In this document: positions 5,649-6,004 of the stretch, in pieces
Layout: every line of letters begins with the position of its first letter
How positions within the stretch are numbered: the stretch's first letter is position 1
From: Sedimentisphaera sp050251615
GTDB taxonomy: Bacteria > Planctomycetota > Phycisphaerae > Sedimentisphaerales > Sedimentisphaeraceae
DNA: 6,004 bases
NCBI GenBank assembly: GCA_050251615.1
Contig: JBFWMM010000067.1
Coordinates: 1-6,004, forward strand
Direction of reading: 5' to 3'
The notes under the pieces: model-generated
Databases searched by the model: none
The model's input: the letters and a program-made list of their open reading frames with translations, nothing else
Told to the model about the DNA's origin: nothing
Position numbers and translations under genes: made by a program

Positions 5649-5872
5649 CTGCCCGTTGGCAGGCCCACAAAAACAAAAAGGCCGTCTGAAAGTACCGTGA
5701 ATGCAGATTAGAGACGAATTAATAGGTAACTGTGGGGCTGTTGAAAAAGATATAATCGGGGCGCTTACGCGCTTCAGCTGTGTTTGGAACGCTACGCAAA
5801 ACAGCGCAATTGCGTAAGCAATGCGATTATTACACAGATTGATACGGTTTTTCAACAGCCCCACTGTCCCCC
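5555..5872 (+). mobile_element. RAYT-derived repeat copy 4, interrupted by a MITE-like insertion
   Basis: It begins with GGGGGCCAG (5555-5563), one base different from the left end of copy 3, and continues with the same chimeric ~40-bp sequence. The transposase 3' end follows from ATG 5607 to TAG 5711, again an open 34-codon frame. The right terminus is split: GGTAACTGT at 5725-5733 and ACTGTCCCCC at 5863-5872 flank a 129-bp insertion. Removing the insert and one ACTGT copy restores the 14-bp terminus seen in the other copies. The second half of the 34-codon frame differs from copy 3, although the first half matches it. Confidence 0.75.
5734..5862. mobile_element. 129-bp MITE-like element with 15-bp terminal inverted repeats and 5-bp target duplication
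   Basis: GGGGCTGTTGAAAAA (5734-5748) is the exact reverse complement of TTTTTCAACAGCCCC (5848-5862). ACTGT flanks both sides (5729-5733 and 5863-5867) as a target-site duplication. Inside the termini, ATAATCG (5752-5758) pairs with CGATTAT (5824-5830) and GCTTACGC (5763-5770) pairs with GCGTAAGC (5812-5819), so most of the element can fold into one long imperfect hairpin. It has no coding capacity, so it would be mobilised in trans by an IS with matching ends. I cannot name the IS family with confidence. Confidence 0.85.
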
Positions 5873-5876
5873 TTTT

Positions 5877-5966
5877 TCAGGTGAAGAAAATCGTGCACAT
5901 GGAAAAATCATACCTTATTTCAAAAATGCCCTTAAAGATAAATTTGATTCAGTACTAATCGACTGA
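5877..5966 (+). pseudogene. Possible 3' remnant of an unidentified gene
   Basis: Directly to the right of the copy 4 terminus an open frame reads SGEENRAHGKIIPYFKNA and then a short charged tail ending at TGA 5964-5966. It resembles the C-terminus of a soluble protein. It has no start of its own and extends leftward only into repeat sequence. The stop lies 13 bp before a well-spaced ribosome binding site and start codon, so the fragment may once have been the upstream member of an operon with the next gene. Too short to assign. Confidence 0.35.
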
Positions 5967-5979
5967 GGGAGATATTATT

Positions 5980-6004
5980 ATGCGAACTTTCTTGATTCTT
6001 TGGA
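5980..6004 (+). CDS. Start of an unidentified gene, cut by the right window edge
   Basis: ATG at 5980 is preceded by GAGGGAG (5965-5971), with its GGAG core eight bases from the start, a good ribosome binding site. Eight codons are visible (MRTFLILW), a basic then hydrophobic N-terminus that would suit a signal peptide or membrane protein. Nothing more can be said from so short a piece. Confidence 0.5.

Noticed and set aside
2041..5864. Three similar minus-strand frames (2041-2397, 3144-3485, 5433-5864) that look like a conserved protein family
   Set aside because: Their similarity comes entirely from the transposase 3'-end repeats read antisense; they end or start in unrelated flanks and are not genes.
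2092..5872. CRISPR-like interpretation of the repeated units
   Set aside because: Units are about 130-180 bp, irregularly spaced, contain coding sequence from a transposase, and there are no short regular spacers or cas genes.
5784..5876. Extending the 5877-5966 frame leftward to a start within the MITE
   Set aside because: That extension runs through the MITE and the transposon terminus; any product would be an accidental fusion, so only the part right of the repeat was annotated.

Overview
The window is a bacterial chromosomal segment. It joins a conserved housekeeping gene to a stretch of small, unrecognised, repeated genes heavily remodelled by short mobile sequences. No rRNA, tRNA or other decisive taxonomic marker is present. 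The style of the REP-associated transposase, the solo copies of its 3' end and the DUF805 paralogues would fit an environmental Gram-negative bacterium, possibly of the Planctomycetes/Lentisphaerae (PVC) group, but that is a low-confidence impression. By eye, aroA and the transposase look GC-richer than the repeated gene modules to their right, which suggests a different history for the latter.

Layout. Positions 1-1201 (minus strand) hold the first 400 codons of aroA (EPSP synthase); its C-terminal end lies beyond the left edge. A short divergent intergenic region (1202-1436) carries the likely aroA promoter and a duplicated Shine-Dalgarno. Positions 1437-2226 are a complete small transposon bounded by perfect 14-bp inverted repeats and encoding a Y1/HUH REP-associated tyrosine transposase (RAYT). 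From 2239 onward the 3' end of that transposase gene plus its right terminal repeat recurs three more times (2239-2373, about 3315-3449, about 5604-5872). Each copy starts at the same codon, Met200.

Between these copies lie three paralogous two-gene modules, all on the plus strand. Each consists of an unrecognised protein with a very conserved C-terminal ~80 residues, followed by a small DUF805-type integral membrane protein whose start overlaps the end of the first gene by 11-14 nt. Only the third module (4219-5506) has a full-length first gene, 296 codons with an N-terminal membrane anchor. In modules 1 and 2 the first gene has lost its 5' part exactly where a transposase-derived repeat ends. 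The fourth repeat copy has in turn been interrupted by a 129-bp MITE-like element with 15-bp inverted repeats and a 5-bp target duplication. To its right are a gene remnant (about 5877-5966) and the first codons of a new gene (5980 onward).

Working together. The tight overlap and embedded ribosome binding sites argue that each unknown protein and its DUF805 partner are translationally coupled and act together at the inner membrane. The function is not known. The tandem paralogues with a hypervariable middle part recall expanding accessory arrays, but no toxin, nuclease or known defence domain is visible here.
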